23,690 nt of DNA from DASQPR01 sp035713725. Its GTDB lineage: Bacteria; Actinomycetota; Actinomycetes; Mycobacteriales; Micromonosporaceae. Both the position numbers and the translations under genes were made by a program. The notes under the pieces are model-generated. The model saw nothing but the letters and a program-made list of their open reading frames with translations. It was not told the DNA's origin and searched no databases. Position 1 is the stretch's first letter; each line of letters starts with the position of its first letter. Positions 8,325 to 14,689 of the stretch are shown piece by piece. Where the stretch lies: assembly GCA_035713725.1 (NCBI GenBank), contig DASTMZ010000042.1, positions 1 to 23,690 of the forward strand, given 5' to 3'.

Positions 8325-8356
8325 GTGGTTAGCCGCGACCACGGATAACGCAGCTG

Positions 8357-8391
8357 GCTCCGCCGCCGCCGTTCGCTCCCGGCGGCGGAGC
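8357..8391. terminator. Strong 12-bp hairpin between convergent genes
   Basis: GCTCCGCCGCCG (8357-8368) and CGGCGGCGGAGC (8380-8391) are perfect inverted repeats around an 11-nt loop, 32 bp after the VOC stop and between two convergent genes. No T-run follows, as is common in GC-rich actinomycetes. It could serve both strands. Confidence 0.6.
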
Positions 8392-8398
8392 TATGCCG

Positions 8399-8462
8399 CG
8401 CGGCCACGGTCTAGCGCGGCCACGGTCTAGCGCGGCCACGGCCTAGCGCGAGCGCGGTCTAG
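8399..8462. repeat. 16-bp tandem repeat, 4 copies, overlapping the LLM stop codon
   Basis: Units lie at 8399-8414, 8415-8430, 8431-8446 and 8447-8462. The first two are identical (CGCGGCCACGGTCTAG), the third differs at one base and the fourth at about three. Each contains CTAG, giving a minus-strand TAG every 16 bp. The one at 8459-8461 is the actual stop codon of the LLM oxidoreductase gene. Confidence 0.93.
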
Positions 8463-9394
8463 CGCACCAGCGGCAGCACATCGGCGATCGCGTCCACGTG
8501 GTCGAGGTCATGCAGTCGCGGCAGCTGAACGTAGATCCGCGACGCGCCGACTTCCTGGTAGGCAGCCACTCGCTCGGCGATCTGCTCTGGCGTGCCATAG
8601 AAGCCGTCCGACCGCAGCCGGTCGACGTTCGCGCCGTAGCGCTCGGCACGCGCCGCCGCCTCCGCCTCCGTACGGCCACAGCAGATCGTGCCGGTCGCCG
8701 AGAACCGGATCGGCTCGCGTCCCGAGCCCGCGCGATCGACGCGCTCGCACGCCTCTCGGACGCGCTCGAAACCGGCCGCCGCGCCTTCGACCGATTCGAA
8801 CGAGTTGAACTCGCCGGCGAAGCGGGCGGCAAGCTCCGGCGTCCGGCGCTTGCCGTGCCCACCCACGATCACGGTCGGCCCGGACTTCGCAACGGGCTTC
8901 GGTCGAGCCGGCGAGTCCACGACGCGATAATGCTTGCCCTCGAAGCTGAAGCGCTCCTCGAGCGGCGCTGCCCACATGCCGGTGATGATGGCGAGTTGCT
9001 CCTCGAGGATGTCGAACCGTTCGGTCACATCGGGAAACGCGAGTCCGTAGGCGGCGTGCTCCGCCTCGTACCAACCAGTCCCGAGGCCGAGATCGACGCG
9101 GCCGCCGCTCATCGCGTCCACCGTGGCCACCGCGATCGCCAACGCGCCGGGGTGGCGGAACGTGGCCGGGCTCACCAGCGTGCCGAGTCGCACCCGAGAC
9201 GTCTCCACGGCGAGGCCGGCGAGAACGATCCACGCGTCGGTCGGTCCGGGCAGACCGTCGGTGCGGCCCATGTGCAGGTAGTGATCGGACCGGAAGAAGC
9301 CGTCGAAGCCCGCGTCCTCGGTGCGACGTGCGAGGCGCAGTTGGTCGTCGTATGTGGCACCCTGTTGCGGCTCGATGAATATGCACAACTCCAT
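8459..9394 (-). CDS. LLM-class (probably F420-dependent) oxidoreductase
   Basis: This 311-residue protein has the bacterial luciferase-like monooxygenase TIM-barrel pattern: N-terminal LCIFIEPQ, LARRTEDAGFDGFFRSDHYL, the strand VRLGTLVSPATFRHPG, VATVDAMSGGRVDLGLGTGW and later GPTVIVGGHGKRRTPELAAR. The GxGxGW segment with the preceding SGGR is the usual signature of actinobacterial F420-dependent LLM enzymes. FMN use cannot be excluded, and the substrate is unknown. A TAAGGT hexamer 7 nt before the ATG suggests a leaderless transcript, although an AAGG within that hexamer could act as a weak ribosome site. The gene diverges from the SAM hydroxide adenosyltransferase across 55 bp, and its stop lies inside a 16-bp tandem repeat. 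Confidence 0.92.
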   Translation of the reverse strand: MELCIFIEPQQGATYDDQLRLARRTEDAGFDGFFRSDHYLHMGRTDGLPGPTDAWIVLAGLAVETSRVRLGTLVSPATFRHPGALAIAVATVDAMSGGRVDLGLGTGWYEAEHAAYGLAFPDVTERFDILEEQLAIITGMWAAPLEERFSFEGKHYRVVDSPARPKPVAKSGPTVIVGGHGKRRTPELAARFAGEFNSFESVEGAAAGFERVREACERVDRAGSGREPIRFSATGTICCGRTEAEAAARAERYGANVDRLRSDGFYGTPEQIAERVAAYQEVGASRIYVQLPRLHDLDHVDAIADVLPLVR

Positions 9395-9401
9395 GCCGAG
9401 G

Positions 9402-9407
9402 ACCTTA
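9402..9407 (-). promoter_or_regulatory. Candidate -10 TAAGGT, leaderless LLM gene
   Basis: On the minus strand TAAGGT is followed by CCTCGGC (7 nt) and then the ATG at 9394, so transcription should begin at or very near the start codon. The -35 region is not recognisable. Confidence 0.5.
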
Positions 9408-9437
9408 TGCCACCGGACGTGTCAGCTGATCGAGCGC

Positions 9438-9443
9438 TACCGT
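9438..9443 (+). promoter_or_regulatory. Candidate -10 TACCGT, leaderless DUF62 gene
   Basis: TACCGT is followed by CGATGG (6 nt) and the ATG at 9450, with no ribosome-binding site between. Only 30 bp separate it from the oppositely oriented -10 at 9402-9407, so the two -35 zones must overlap. Confidence 0.55.
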
Positions 9444-9449
9444 CGATGG

Positions 9450-10247
9450 ATGGCAAGCGGCGGCACCACGTACGGCTGGATCAGCCTCACCACCGACTAC
9501 GGCCGCTCCGACGGCTTCGCCGCCGCGCTGCACGGTGTGATTGCGCGCCTCTCGCCCGCGGTACGCGTCATCGACGTTACGCATGACGTACGCCCGGGCG
9601 ACATCGCACGTGGTGCGGCCGTGCTCGCGCAAACCGTCCCGCACCTGCCACCGGCCGTGCATGTGGCGGTCGTGGACCCGGGCGTCGGTACGGCGCGTCG
9701 GGCCATCGCGCTGACCACGCACAATGGCGTGCTCGTGGGCCCAGACAACGGCTTGCTGCCGCCGGCCGCCGACGCGCTCGGTGGGATCGTCGACGCCATC
9801 GAGCTCACCAACACGGCGTGGCACGGCGCGACGGTGTCGGCGACATTCCACGGTCGGGACATCTTTGCGCCGGTCGCTGCGCGGTTTGCGACCGGCGCGC
9901 CGCCCCACGAGGCGGGCGAAGCCGTTGCGGCCGACGGACTCGTTTGGTTGCCACCGCCGATCGTGGCGGCAGGCATTGGGTACGTCGAGGCCGAAGTGCT
10001 GACCGTCGACCGATTCGGGAACGTCCAACTCGCAGCGTTCGGCGAGCATCTCGCCGCGTTCGGCGACCACGTACTCGTCGGCGGCGCCCAAGCAGTTCGC
10101 GCCACGACGTTCGCCGACGCGCCACATGGCGCGCTCATCCTGTTCGTCGATTCGGCCGGGCACGCCGCGGTAGCGATCAACGGCGGGCGCGCGGTGGTCG
10201 CCCTCGGCGTCGAACCGGGCGACGTCGTACGTCTGGCCGCGACCTGA
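9450..10247 (+). CDS. SAM hydroxide adenosyltransferase / SAM hydrolase (DUF62)
   Basis: The protein has 265 residues and carries the signatures of the DUF62 family, which splits S-adenosylmethionine to adenosine and methionine using activated water; halogenating relatives include SalL and fluorinase. The N-terminal SLTTDYGRSDGFAAALHG matches the TDFG-x-x-D block. Later blocks are VAVVDPGVGTARRAI, GPDNGLL, ATFHGRDIFAPVAA and, in the C-terminal beta domain, TVDRFGNVQLA. No halogenase context is present, so the hydrolytic role is the likely one. The physiological purpose in bacteria is not settled. I chose ATG 9450 because the protein then starts at the conserved domain and a -10-like TACCGT lies 6 nt upstream. 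Upstream in-frame starts would run into the divergent LLM gene. Confidence 0.92.
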   Translation: MASGGTTYGWISLTTDYGRSDGFAAALHGVIARLSPAVRVIDVTHDVRPGDIARGAAVLAQTVPHLPPAVHVAVVDPGVGTARRAIALTTHNGVLVGPDNGLLPPAADALGGIVDAIELTNTAWHGATVSATFHGRDIFAPVAARFATGAPPHEAGEAVAADGLVWLPPPIVAAGIGYVEAEVLTVDRFGNVQLAAFGEHLAAFGDHVLVGGAQAVRATTFADAPHGALILFVDSAGHAAVAINGGRAVVALGVEPGDVVRLAAT

Positions 10248-10298
10248 CGCTCAGCCCTTCCCGTACCGCACTAATGCACGCGCGTCGGTCGGCAGCGG

Positions 10299-10304
10299 CA
10301 CAAT
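10299..10304 (+). promoter_or_regulatory. Candidate -10 CACAAT, leaderless nei
   Basis: CACAAT is followed by CGGCTT (6 nt) and ATG 10311. No Shine-Dalgarno sequence precedes the start. The geometry matches the DUF62 and rimO starts in this window. Confidence 0.45.
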
Positions 10305-10310
10305 CGGCTT

Positions 10311-11120
10311 ATGCCCGAGGGCGATACCGTCTGGAACACGGCGCGGGCGCTGCACGACGGAGTCGCCGGCGCGACAATCGTCCGGTCGCAGTTCCGCGTG
10401 CCGCAGCTAGCCACGGCCGACGTCGCGGGTTGGACGATCGACGAGTCGGCGGCGCGCGGCAAGCATCTTCTGCTTCGGCTGCGGCGACCCGATGGCCGCG
10501 CGGTGACTCTGCACTCGCATCTGCGGATGGACGGCGCCTGGCGGACGTTCCGTTCCGGCGAACGATGGCGCGGGCCGAGTCATACCATCCGGGTCGTCCT
10601 CGAGACGGAATCCGTCACCGCGGTCGGCTACCACCTGCACGAGATCGCGCTCGTACCCACCGACGAAGAGGATCGGCTCGTCGGCTTCCTGGGACCGGAT
10701 CTGCTGGGCGACGACTGGGACGCGACGACCGCGGTCATGAACCTGCGATCGAAGCCGGAGCGTGCGATCGTCGATGCGCTGCTCGATCAGCGCAACCTCG
10801 CGGGCGTCGGCAACATGTACAAGTCCGAGGTCCTGTTTCTCCGCGGCGTGTGGCCGTGGCGGCCGGTCACCGACGTACCCGATCTGCCGGCACTCGTCGA
10901 CCTCGTCCAGCAGATGATGGCCGCGCATCGCGGACGCTGGCGGCAATCCACCACCGGGTCGCTGCGGCCGGGCGAGGAGTTCTACGTGTACGGCCGACCC
11001 AACCGGCCGTGTCGCCGCTGCGGCACGTTGATCCGCCGCGCCGACAACACCGACAACGAGCGCGTCACGTTCTGGTGCACAACGTGCCAGCCCGAGCACG
11101 AAGGCGGCCGATCGGCGTGA
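10311..11120 (+). CDS. nei: Fpg/Nei-family DNA glycosylase (mycobacterial Nei2-like)
   Basis: This 269-residue protein has the features of a base-excision-repair glycosylase/AP lyase. After loss of Met1, Pro2 is the Schiff-base nucleophile and Glu3 the acid (MPEGDTVW). The conserved lysine is in ARGKHLLL, and LHSHLRMDG, LRSKPERAIVDALLDQRNLAGVGNMYKSE form the helix-two-turn-helix DNA-binding region. The C-terminal zinc finger is complete: C-x2-C in CRRCG and C-x2-C in CTTCQ. MPEGDTVW and the AT-DV-GW region resemble the actinobacterial Nei1/Nei2 type rather than Fpg. Oxidised pyrimidines are the expected substrates. In Mycobacterium tuberculosis lhr and a nei gene are neighbours (Rv3296/Rv3297); here three genes separate them. 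The stop is 9 bp from the convergent pspM-like stop. Confidence 0.93.
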   Translation: MPEGDTVWNTARALHDGVAGATIVRSQFRVPQLATADVAGWTIDESAARGKHLLLRLRRPDGRAVTLHSHLRMDGAWRTFRSGERWRGPSHTIRVVLETESVTAVGYHLHEIALVPTDEEDRLVGFLGPDLLGDDWDATTAVMNLRSKPERAIVDALLDQRNLAGVGNMYKSEVLFLRGVWPWRPVTDVPDLPALVDLVQQMMAAHRGRWRQSTTGSLRPGEEFYVYGRPNRPCRRCGTLIRRADNTDNERVTFWCTTCQPEHEGGRSA

Positions 11121-11129
11121 GCGACCGAC

Positions 11130-11903
11130 TCAGGCCTGCTGGCGTCGTACGGCGCCGCGGGTGAACTCGGCCAGCGCCTCGGCCATGCCACGCAAGCGAT
11201 CCGACGCCTCGGTCAACCGGCCGGCGGCCGTCGGGTCGGCGAGTAGACCGTTCTCCGCTACGACGCTGGCAGCCGCGGTCACGAAACCCTCGTACGCAGT
11301 CACGCCCTCGTCGAGTCGCGTGACCATTTCGGCGTGCGCGGCACCGAGTTGATCGCGCGGCCCGGCCGACTTCTCGGGCAAGCGCAGCACGCGTTCGATG
11401 CCCGCCGTACGCTCCGCGAGGTCCCGTAGCCCACGTTCGGCTGCACGAGCCTCGAGCAGCACCTCGTTGTCGAGCGAACCGGCGATGCCCGCGAGCGATC
11501 GGGCCGCTCGGTCGAGGCGACCACCGGCGTCGGCCGCTGCCGATCCGTGCAGCCGCGACATGTACCGCAGGCGGTGCATCTCGTCCACCGCCGTGCGCCC
11601 GATGGGCAACGCTGACACGACTGCTTCCAGCTTGCGCACCTTGTGGGCGGCGCGTACGGCGTCGTCTAGCGGCTCGGGGGTCGGCAAGGCAGCGTGCGCC
11701 TTGAAGTCTCGCCACCGCCACCACGCAATCGCGGCGGAGCCGCCGGCACCCGCTGCCCAGAACGCGTCGGCGAGGCCGACGCCCTGATAGGGCAGCAACA
11801 CGACAGTGGCGCCGACGAGAGTCCCGCCGACGACCGTCCAGAATCGGGCCGCGCGGTGAAGGTGGCGCAGCCGCCACAGGTGCTTCGCGCGCGGGTCCTT
11901 CAC
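11130..11903 (-). CDS. pspM: PspM-like membrane protein following pspA
   Basis: The protein has 257 residues. A basic N-terminus (RLRHLHRAARF) is followed by two hydrophobic segments at about 21-38 and 44-62, then a long, charged, probably helical cytoplasmic domain ending in RRQQA. It lies 84 bp downstream of pspA in the clgR-pspA order. In mycobacteria this place is held by PspM (Rv2743c), an inner-membrane partner that helps PspA bind the membrane. The call rests on synteny and topology rather than a sequence motif. GTG 11903 is preceded by GGGGGAG at good spacing. No PspN gene follows: the next gene is convergent nei. Confidence 0.65.
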   Translation of the reverse strand: MKDPRAKHLWRLRHLHRAARFWTVVGGTLVGATVVLLPYQGVGLADAFWAAGAGGSAAIAWWRWRDFKAHAALPTPEPLDDAVRAAHKVRKLEAVVSALPIGRTAVDEMHRLRYMSRLHGSAAADAGGRLDRAARSLAGIAGSLDNEVLLEARAAERGLRDLAERTAGIERVLRLPEKSAGPRDQLGAAHAEMVTRLDEGVTAYEGFVTAAASVVAENGLLADPTAAGRLTEASDRLRGMAEALAEFTRGAVRRQQA

Positions 11904-11987
11904 TCAACTCCCCCTTGTTGCGACGGCGGCCGTGGCGGCGAAATGCGTCACCGAACACTCACGTCGATCGCGGCGCGGTCGCACGTG

Positions 11988-12899
11988 TCAGCCAGCGGCC
12001 GACGTGTCGCCTTGCTTGTCCTTCGATTGGCTGCGACGAATCTCGTCCAGTCGCGCGATGCTCGCGTCACCCGCCGACGATGTCGAACCCGACGTAGCCG
12101 GCCGCTTGTCCGCTTCCTTGGCGTCGGCACCGTTGGCGCCGGCGATCGCCTGACGGTCGCCGGAGCCGGTGAGTTGGCCGCCGGACATGCTGGCCCGGAT
12201 CTGTTCAAGACGGTTCGCGCCGGCCATGTCCAGCGTGGACTTCTGGACCTCGAGCATGCGGCCCTCGACGGTGTTGGACGCAAGCTCCGCGCGGCCCATC
12301 GCGTTCGCGTACCGGCGCTCGATCTTCTCGCGGACCTCGTCGAGGGACGGCGTGTCGCGCGGCGCGGCAAGCTCGCTCATGCCCTCCAGGGATCGCGCCA
12401 CCGTCTCCTGCATCTTCGCCTGCTCGAGCTGGCTGAGCAGCTGGGTGCGTTCGGCGAGCTTCTGCTGCAGGACGATCGCGTTGTTCTCGACCGCCTTGCG
12501 TGCTTGCGTCGCGGCGGACAGCGCCTGGTCATGCAGGCTCTTGAGATCCTCCATCGCCTGCTCGCTCGAGACGAGCTGGGTCGCGAACGTCTGCGCCGCG
12601 CTCTCGTACTGTGTTGCCTTCTCCTCGTCGCCGTCGGCGTGCGACTTGTCGGCGAGGACGAGCGCCTGCCGCGCGGACGACTGCAGCTTCTCCACCTCGG
12701 ACAACGTCCGGGACAGCTTCATCTCGAGCTGACGCTGGTTGCCGATCACGGCCGCGGCCTGCTGGACGAGGGCCTGGTGATTGCGCTGCGCGTCTTCGAT
12801 CGCCTGCTGGATCTGTACCTTCGGATCGGCGTACTCGTCGATCTTGGCGCCGAACAACGCCATCAGGTATTTCCAGCCCTTGACGAACGGGTTCGCCAT
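11988..12899 (-). CDS. pspA: PspA/IM30-family envelope-stress protein
   Basis: This 303-residue protein begins MANPFVKGWKYLMALFGAKI, an amphipathic membrane-binding helix. It is followed by the long antiparallel coiled coil of the PspA/IM30/ESCRT-III superfamily: YADPKVQIQQAIEDAQRNHQ, then LEMKLSRTLSEVEKLQSSAR and LEQAKMQETVARSLEGMSEL. The core ends near residue 230. The rest is a low-complexity Ser/Ala/Asp-rich tail of the kind seen in actinobacterial homologues (35-kDa antigen, Rv2744c). PspA oligomers stabilise stressed membranes, and in mycobacteria PspA is controlled by ClgR, the gene just upstream here. ATG 12899 has GAGAGGA about 10 nt before it. A 300-bp gap separates it from clgR, so it probably also has its own promoter. 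Confidence 0.95.
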   Translation of the reverse strand: MANPFVKGWKYLMALFGAKIDEYADPKVQIQQAIEDAQRNHQALVQQAAAVIGNQRQLEMKLSRTLSEVEKLQSSARQALVLADKSHADGDEEKATQYESAAQTFATQLVSSEQAMEDLKSLHDQALSAATQARKAVENNAIVLQQKLAERTQLLSQLEQAKMQETVARSLEGMSELAAPRDTPSLDEVREKIERRYANAMGRAELASNTVEGRMLEVQKSTLDMAGANRLEQIRASMSGGQLTGSGDRQAIAGANGADAKEADKRPATSGSTSSAGDASIARLDEIRRSQSKDKQGDTSAAG

Positions 12900-13199
12900 A
12901 TCTGCGGTCCTCTCTCAGCCATCGTCACGTCTGCCCGGCGCCGATGTGTGGTTCGTGCCCCGGTGAGCACTTCGTGTCAGGGCGCGTCGCGTGATCCGAC
13001 GCTTACCACATCTATGGTCGCAGGCGCAGGCGAGCGCGTCACGCCGCATTGGGTTCGATCTTTGAGAGACCGAACCTACCGCGCCACTCTACGCAATTTG
13101 CCTCACCTGTCCGGATGACCACCCCGGCCGACGCCGAAATCGCGGGAAAGGCACCACAGCCAACCCGGCAGGGTCCCTAGGGCAACGCCCGACTTCGGC
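12900..13199. other. 300-bp intergenic region clgR-pspA
   Basis: No coding sequence or RNA gene is apparent. The region holds the ribosome site of pspA at its left end, a 25-bp dyad at 13052-13076 and, near 13168-13190 just after clgR, small GC hairpins (for example GGGC-GTT-GCCC on the minus strand) that might weakly terminate clgR. No confident promoter hexamers or ClgR-type box could be assigned by eye. Confidence 0.6.
13052..13076. promoter_or_regulatory. 25-bp interrupted palindrome upstream of pspA
   Basis: GGTTCG (13052-13057) and CGAACC (13071-13076) form perfect outer arms. Inside, TCT (13059-13061) pairs with AGA (13067-13069) around TTGAG, with one non-pairing position on each side. 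It lies about 150 bp upstream of the pspA start. It could be an operator for ClgR or another stress regulator, or a leader hairpin. Its 13-bp spacing differs from the shorter ClgR consensus I know. Confidence 0.45.
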
Positions 13200-13862
13200 T
13201 CAGACTGCGCAGACCACGTCGCGGCTGCGGTCGGTCTGCGCTCGTACGTTGCGCTTGGCGCGAAGGGTGGCCTTGAGCGGGCTGTCCTGGCGCACCGAAA
13301 CCGATACATCGCCGTCGTCCTCGAGGTGGCGCTCCTGCGCTCGAGCACCGACGGTGGCCGGGACCATGATCGCTGCGGGTACCGGCAGCTTCGCGCCGTC
13401 CCGCGGTCCGTCGGCGGAGCGCATCGGGTTGCTTCGACCGTGCAGGGGACCCGCGTTTGCAGCGGCTGCCGGCACAGATCCGACCGGCACAGATCCGACC
13501 GGCACGGCGTCCGGCTCGACGGCTGGGATGACGATGTCCGGGACCGTGATGGCGGGGATCGTCGGGCGGTAGGTGCCGTCCCGGCGGGTCTGGCCGGCCA
13601 GCACGGGCACCGGTGCCAATGTCAGGTTCTCCGCTACCTCAACGGTCTGGCTCACGTCGCGCAGCAGCTCGGACAGCTGTGCGCCGAGTGCGTCACAGAT
13701 CGACGCGAGCAGCTCGCTGGACGGTTCCTTCTGGCCGCGCTCGATCTCGGAGAGATAGCCGAGACTCACGTTGGCGGCGGTGGAGACCTCGCGCAGCGTC
13801 CGGTGTTGGGACTGGCGCCGCGCCCGCAGAGCGTCCCCGATCACTCGACGTAGCAGGATCAT
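13200..13862 (-). CDS. clgR: ClgR-type XRE-family transcriptional regulator
   Basis: The protein has 220 residues. The first 70 are the ClgR/PopR helix-turn-helix: MILLRRVIGDALRARR, LREVSTAANVSLGYLSEIER and GQKEPSSELLASICDALGAQ. ClgR activates clp protease genes, and in mycobacteria also the pspA operon that follows here. I chose ATG 13862 because AGAGGGGG precedes it and the domain starts there; an upstream extension to 14150 has no conserved sequence. The C-terminal 150 residues are Pro/Val/Ala-rich with a PVGSV duplication from a 15-bp repeat. The mycobacterial protein is about 112 residues, so this one is about twice as long. Streptomyces relatives carry C-terminal alanines that direct Clp degradation; here the end is DVVCAV. 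Confidence 0.92.
   Translation of the reverse strand: MILLRRVIGDALRARRQSQHRTLREVSTAANVSLGYLSEIERGQKEPSSELLASICDALGAQLSELLRDVSQTVEVAENLTLAPVPVLAGQTRRDGTYRPTIPAITVPDIVIPAVEPDAVPVGSVPVGSVPAAAANAGPLHGRSNPMRSADGPRDGAKLPVPAAIMVPATVGARAQERHLEDDGDVSVSVRQDSPLKATLRAKRNVRAQTDRSRDVVCAV
13471..13505. repeat. 15-bp tandem repeat, about 2.3 copies, in clgR
   Basis: GGCACAGATCCGACC occurs at 13471-13485 and 13486-13500, then GGCAC begins a third, diverged copy. It encodes the PVGSV duplication in the ClgR linker, near residues 120-131, outside the DNA-binding domain. Confidence 0.85.
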
Positions 13863-14139
13863 TGGCCAGCCCCCTCTCCGTTCACGTCGTCGACGGATGT
13901 TCGCCACGGTACCTGGTATTCGCACACGACCGCACCAGGGCTTGCCGGCGGTTAGATGTCCGGTGCGAGATCGTGACCACACCGCAGGGTAGTACATCCC
14001 GTTTCGAGCGGTACGTCCTGGGCAATGGCGCGCCGCCCGGTAGGAAGACTGCGGCCTTCGACCCGGTTGGCAGCGGCCGCAAGACAAGCGGGGCGAGCCG
14101 CTGCCTGCCACGGTGCGAACAACCGCCCGCCGTTCTCGA

Positions 14140-14685
14140 TCATCCCGCACTGCCGGCCGCGATGTCCCCGATCTCGCGGATGTCGCCGATCTGCTCGATC
14201 AGCATCGCGAGCGCGCTCGCGACGGCGCCGGCACGGATCGCCGCCCGGCCGCCCGCCAGGCTCAGCCGCCGGACCAGGGTGTCGGGTTCCTGACCGCCGG
14301 ACGAAGGCCCGGACACCGCCACGTAGACGGTGCCGACCGCGATGCCGTCCTGCGGAGTCGGTCCGGCCACACCGGTCGTCGCGACGCCCCAGGTCGCATC
14401 ACATCGCCGGCGTGCGCCGACCGCCAGCGCCGCGGCGACGTCCGGATCGACCGGGCCGCGCTCGTCGAGAAGATCCGCTGGTACGCCACCCAGCGTCGCC
14501 TTGAGGTCGGTCGCGTACACGATCAGCCCGCCGCGGAGCACGACGCTGGCACCTGGTACGTCCACAATGGTGGCGGCGAGCAGCCCGCCGGTGAGTGACT
14601 CGGCGGTCGCCACCGTCTCGCGACGCGCGGTGAGCAGGTCGACCAGCATCGCGGCGGCCGGGTCGGGCCGAACGTCGGAGCCCAT
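14140..14685 (-). CDS. cinA: CinA C-terminal domain protein (nicotinamide-nucleotide amidohydrolase)
   Basis: This 181-residue protein is the stand-alone CinA C-terminal (PncC) domain, which deamidates nicotinamide mononucleotide to nicotinate mononucleotide in pyridine-nucleotide recycling. Visible blocks are TVATAESLTGGLLAATIVDV with the catalytic-site AES-x-TGG, then LRGGLIVYATDLKATLGGV and WGVATTGVAGPTPQDGIAVG. The N-terminal molybdopterin-binding-like domain of full CinA is absent, as is usual beside pgsA in actinomycetes. ATG 14685 starts 4 bp after the pgsA stop and is probably translated by coupling. The frame continues upstream to 14748 inside pgsA without conserved sequence. The C-terminus has a small IGDIREIGDI duplication. 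clgR follows after 277 bp. Confidence 0.92.
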   Translation of the reverse strand: MGSDVRPDPAAAMLVDLLTARRETVATAESLTGGLLAATIVDVPGASVVLRGGLIVYATDLKATLGGVPADLLDERGPVDPDVAAALAVGARRRCDATWGVATTGVAGPTPQDGIAVGTVYVAVSGPSSGGQEPDTLVRRLSLAGGRAAIRAGAVASALAMLIEQIGDIREIGDIAAGSAG

Positions 14686-14689
14686 CCGA

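Noticed and set aside
7962..11120. VOC, LLM, DUF62 and nei as a new biosynthetic or defence cluster
   Set aside because: The genes face different directions, have separate promoters, and each belongs to a widespread stand-alone family; no shared substrate, effector or sensor domain is visible.
13041..13076. GGGTTCGATC resembles the T-arm of a tRNA
   Set aside because: The would-be T-stem does not pair well, and no acceptor stem, anticodon arm or CCA end could be found around it. The sequence is better explained as a 25-bp dyad.
13863..14139. N-terminal extension of ClgR or a small gene in the 277-bp gap
   Set aside because: The open frame upstream of 13862 is Arg-rich without conserved residues, and a strong AGAGGGGG ribosome site marks ATG 13862. 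No promoter or ClgR autoregulatory box could be named with confidence.
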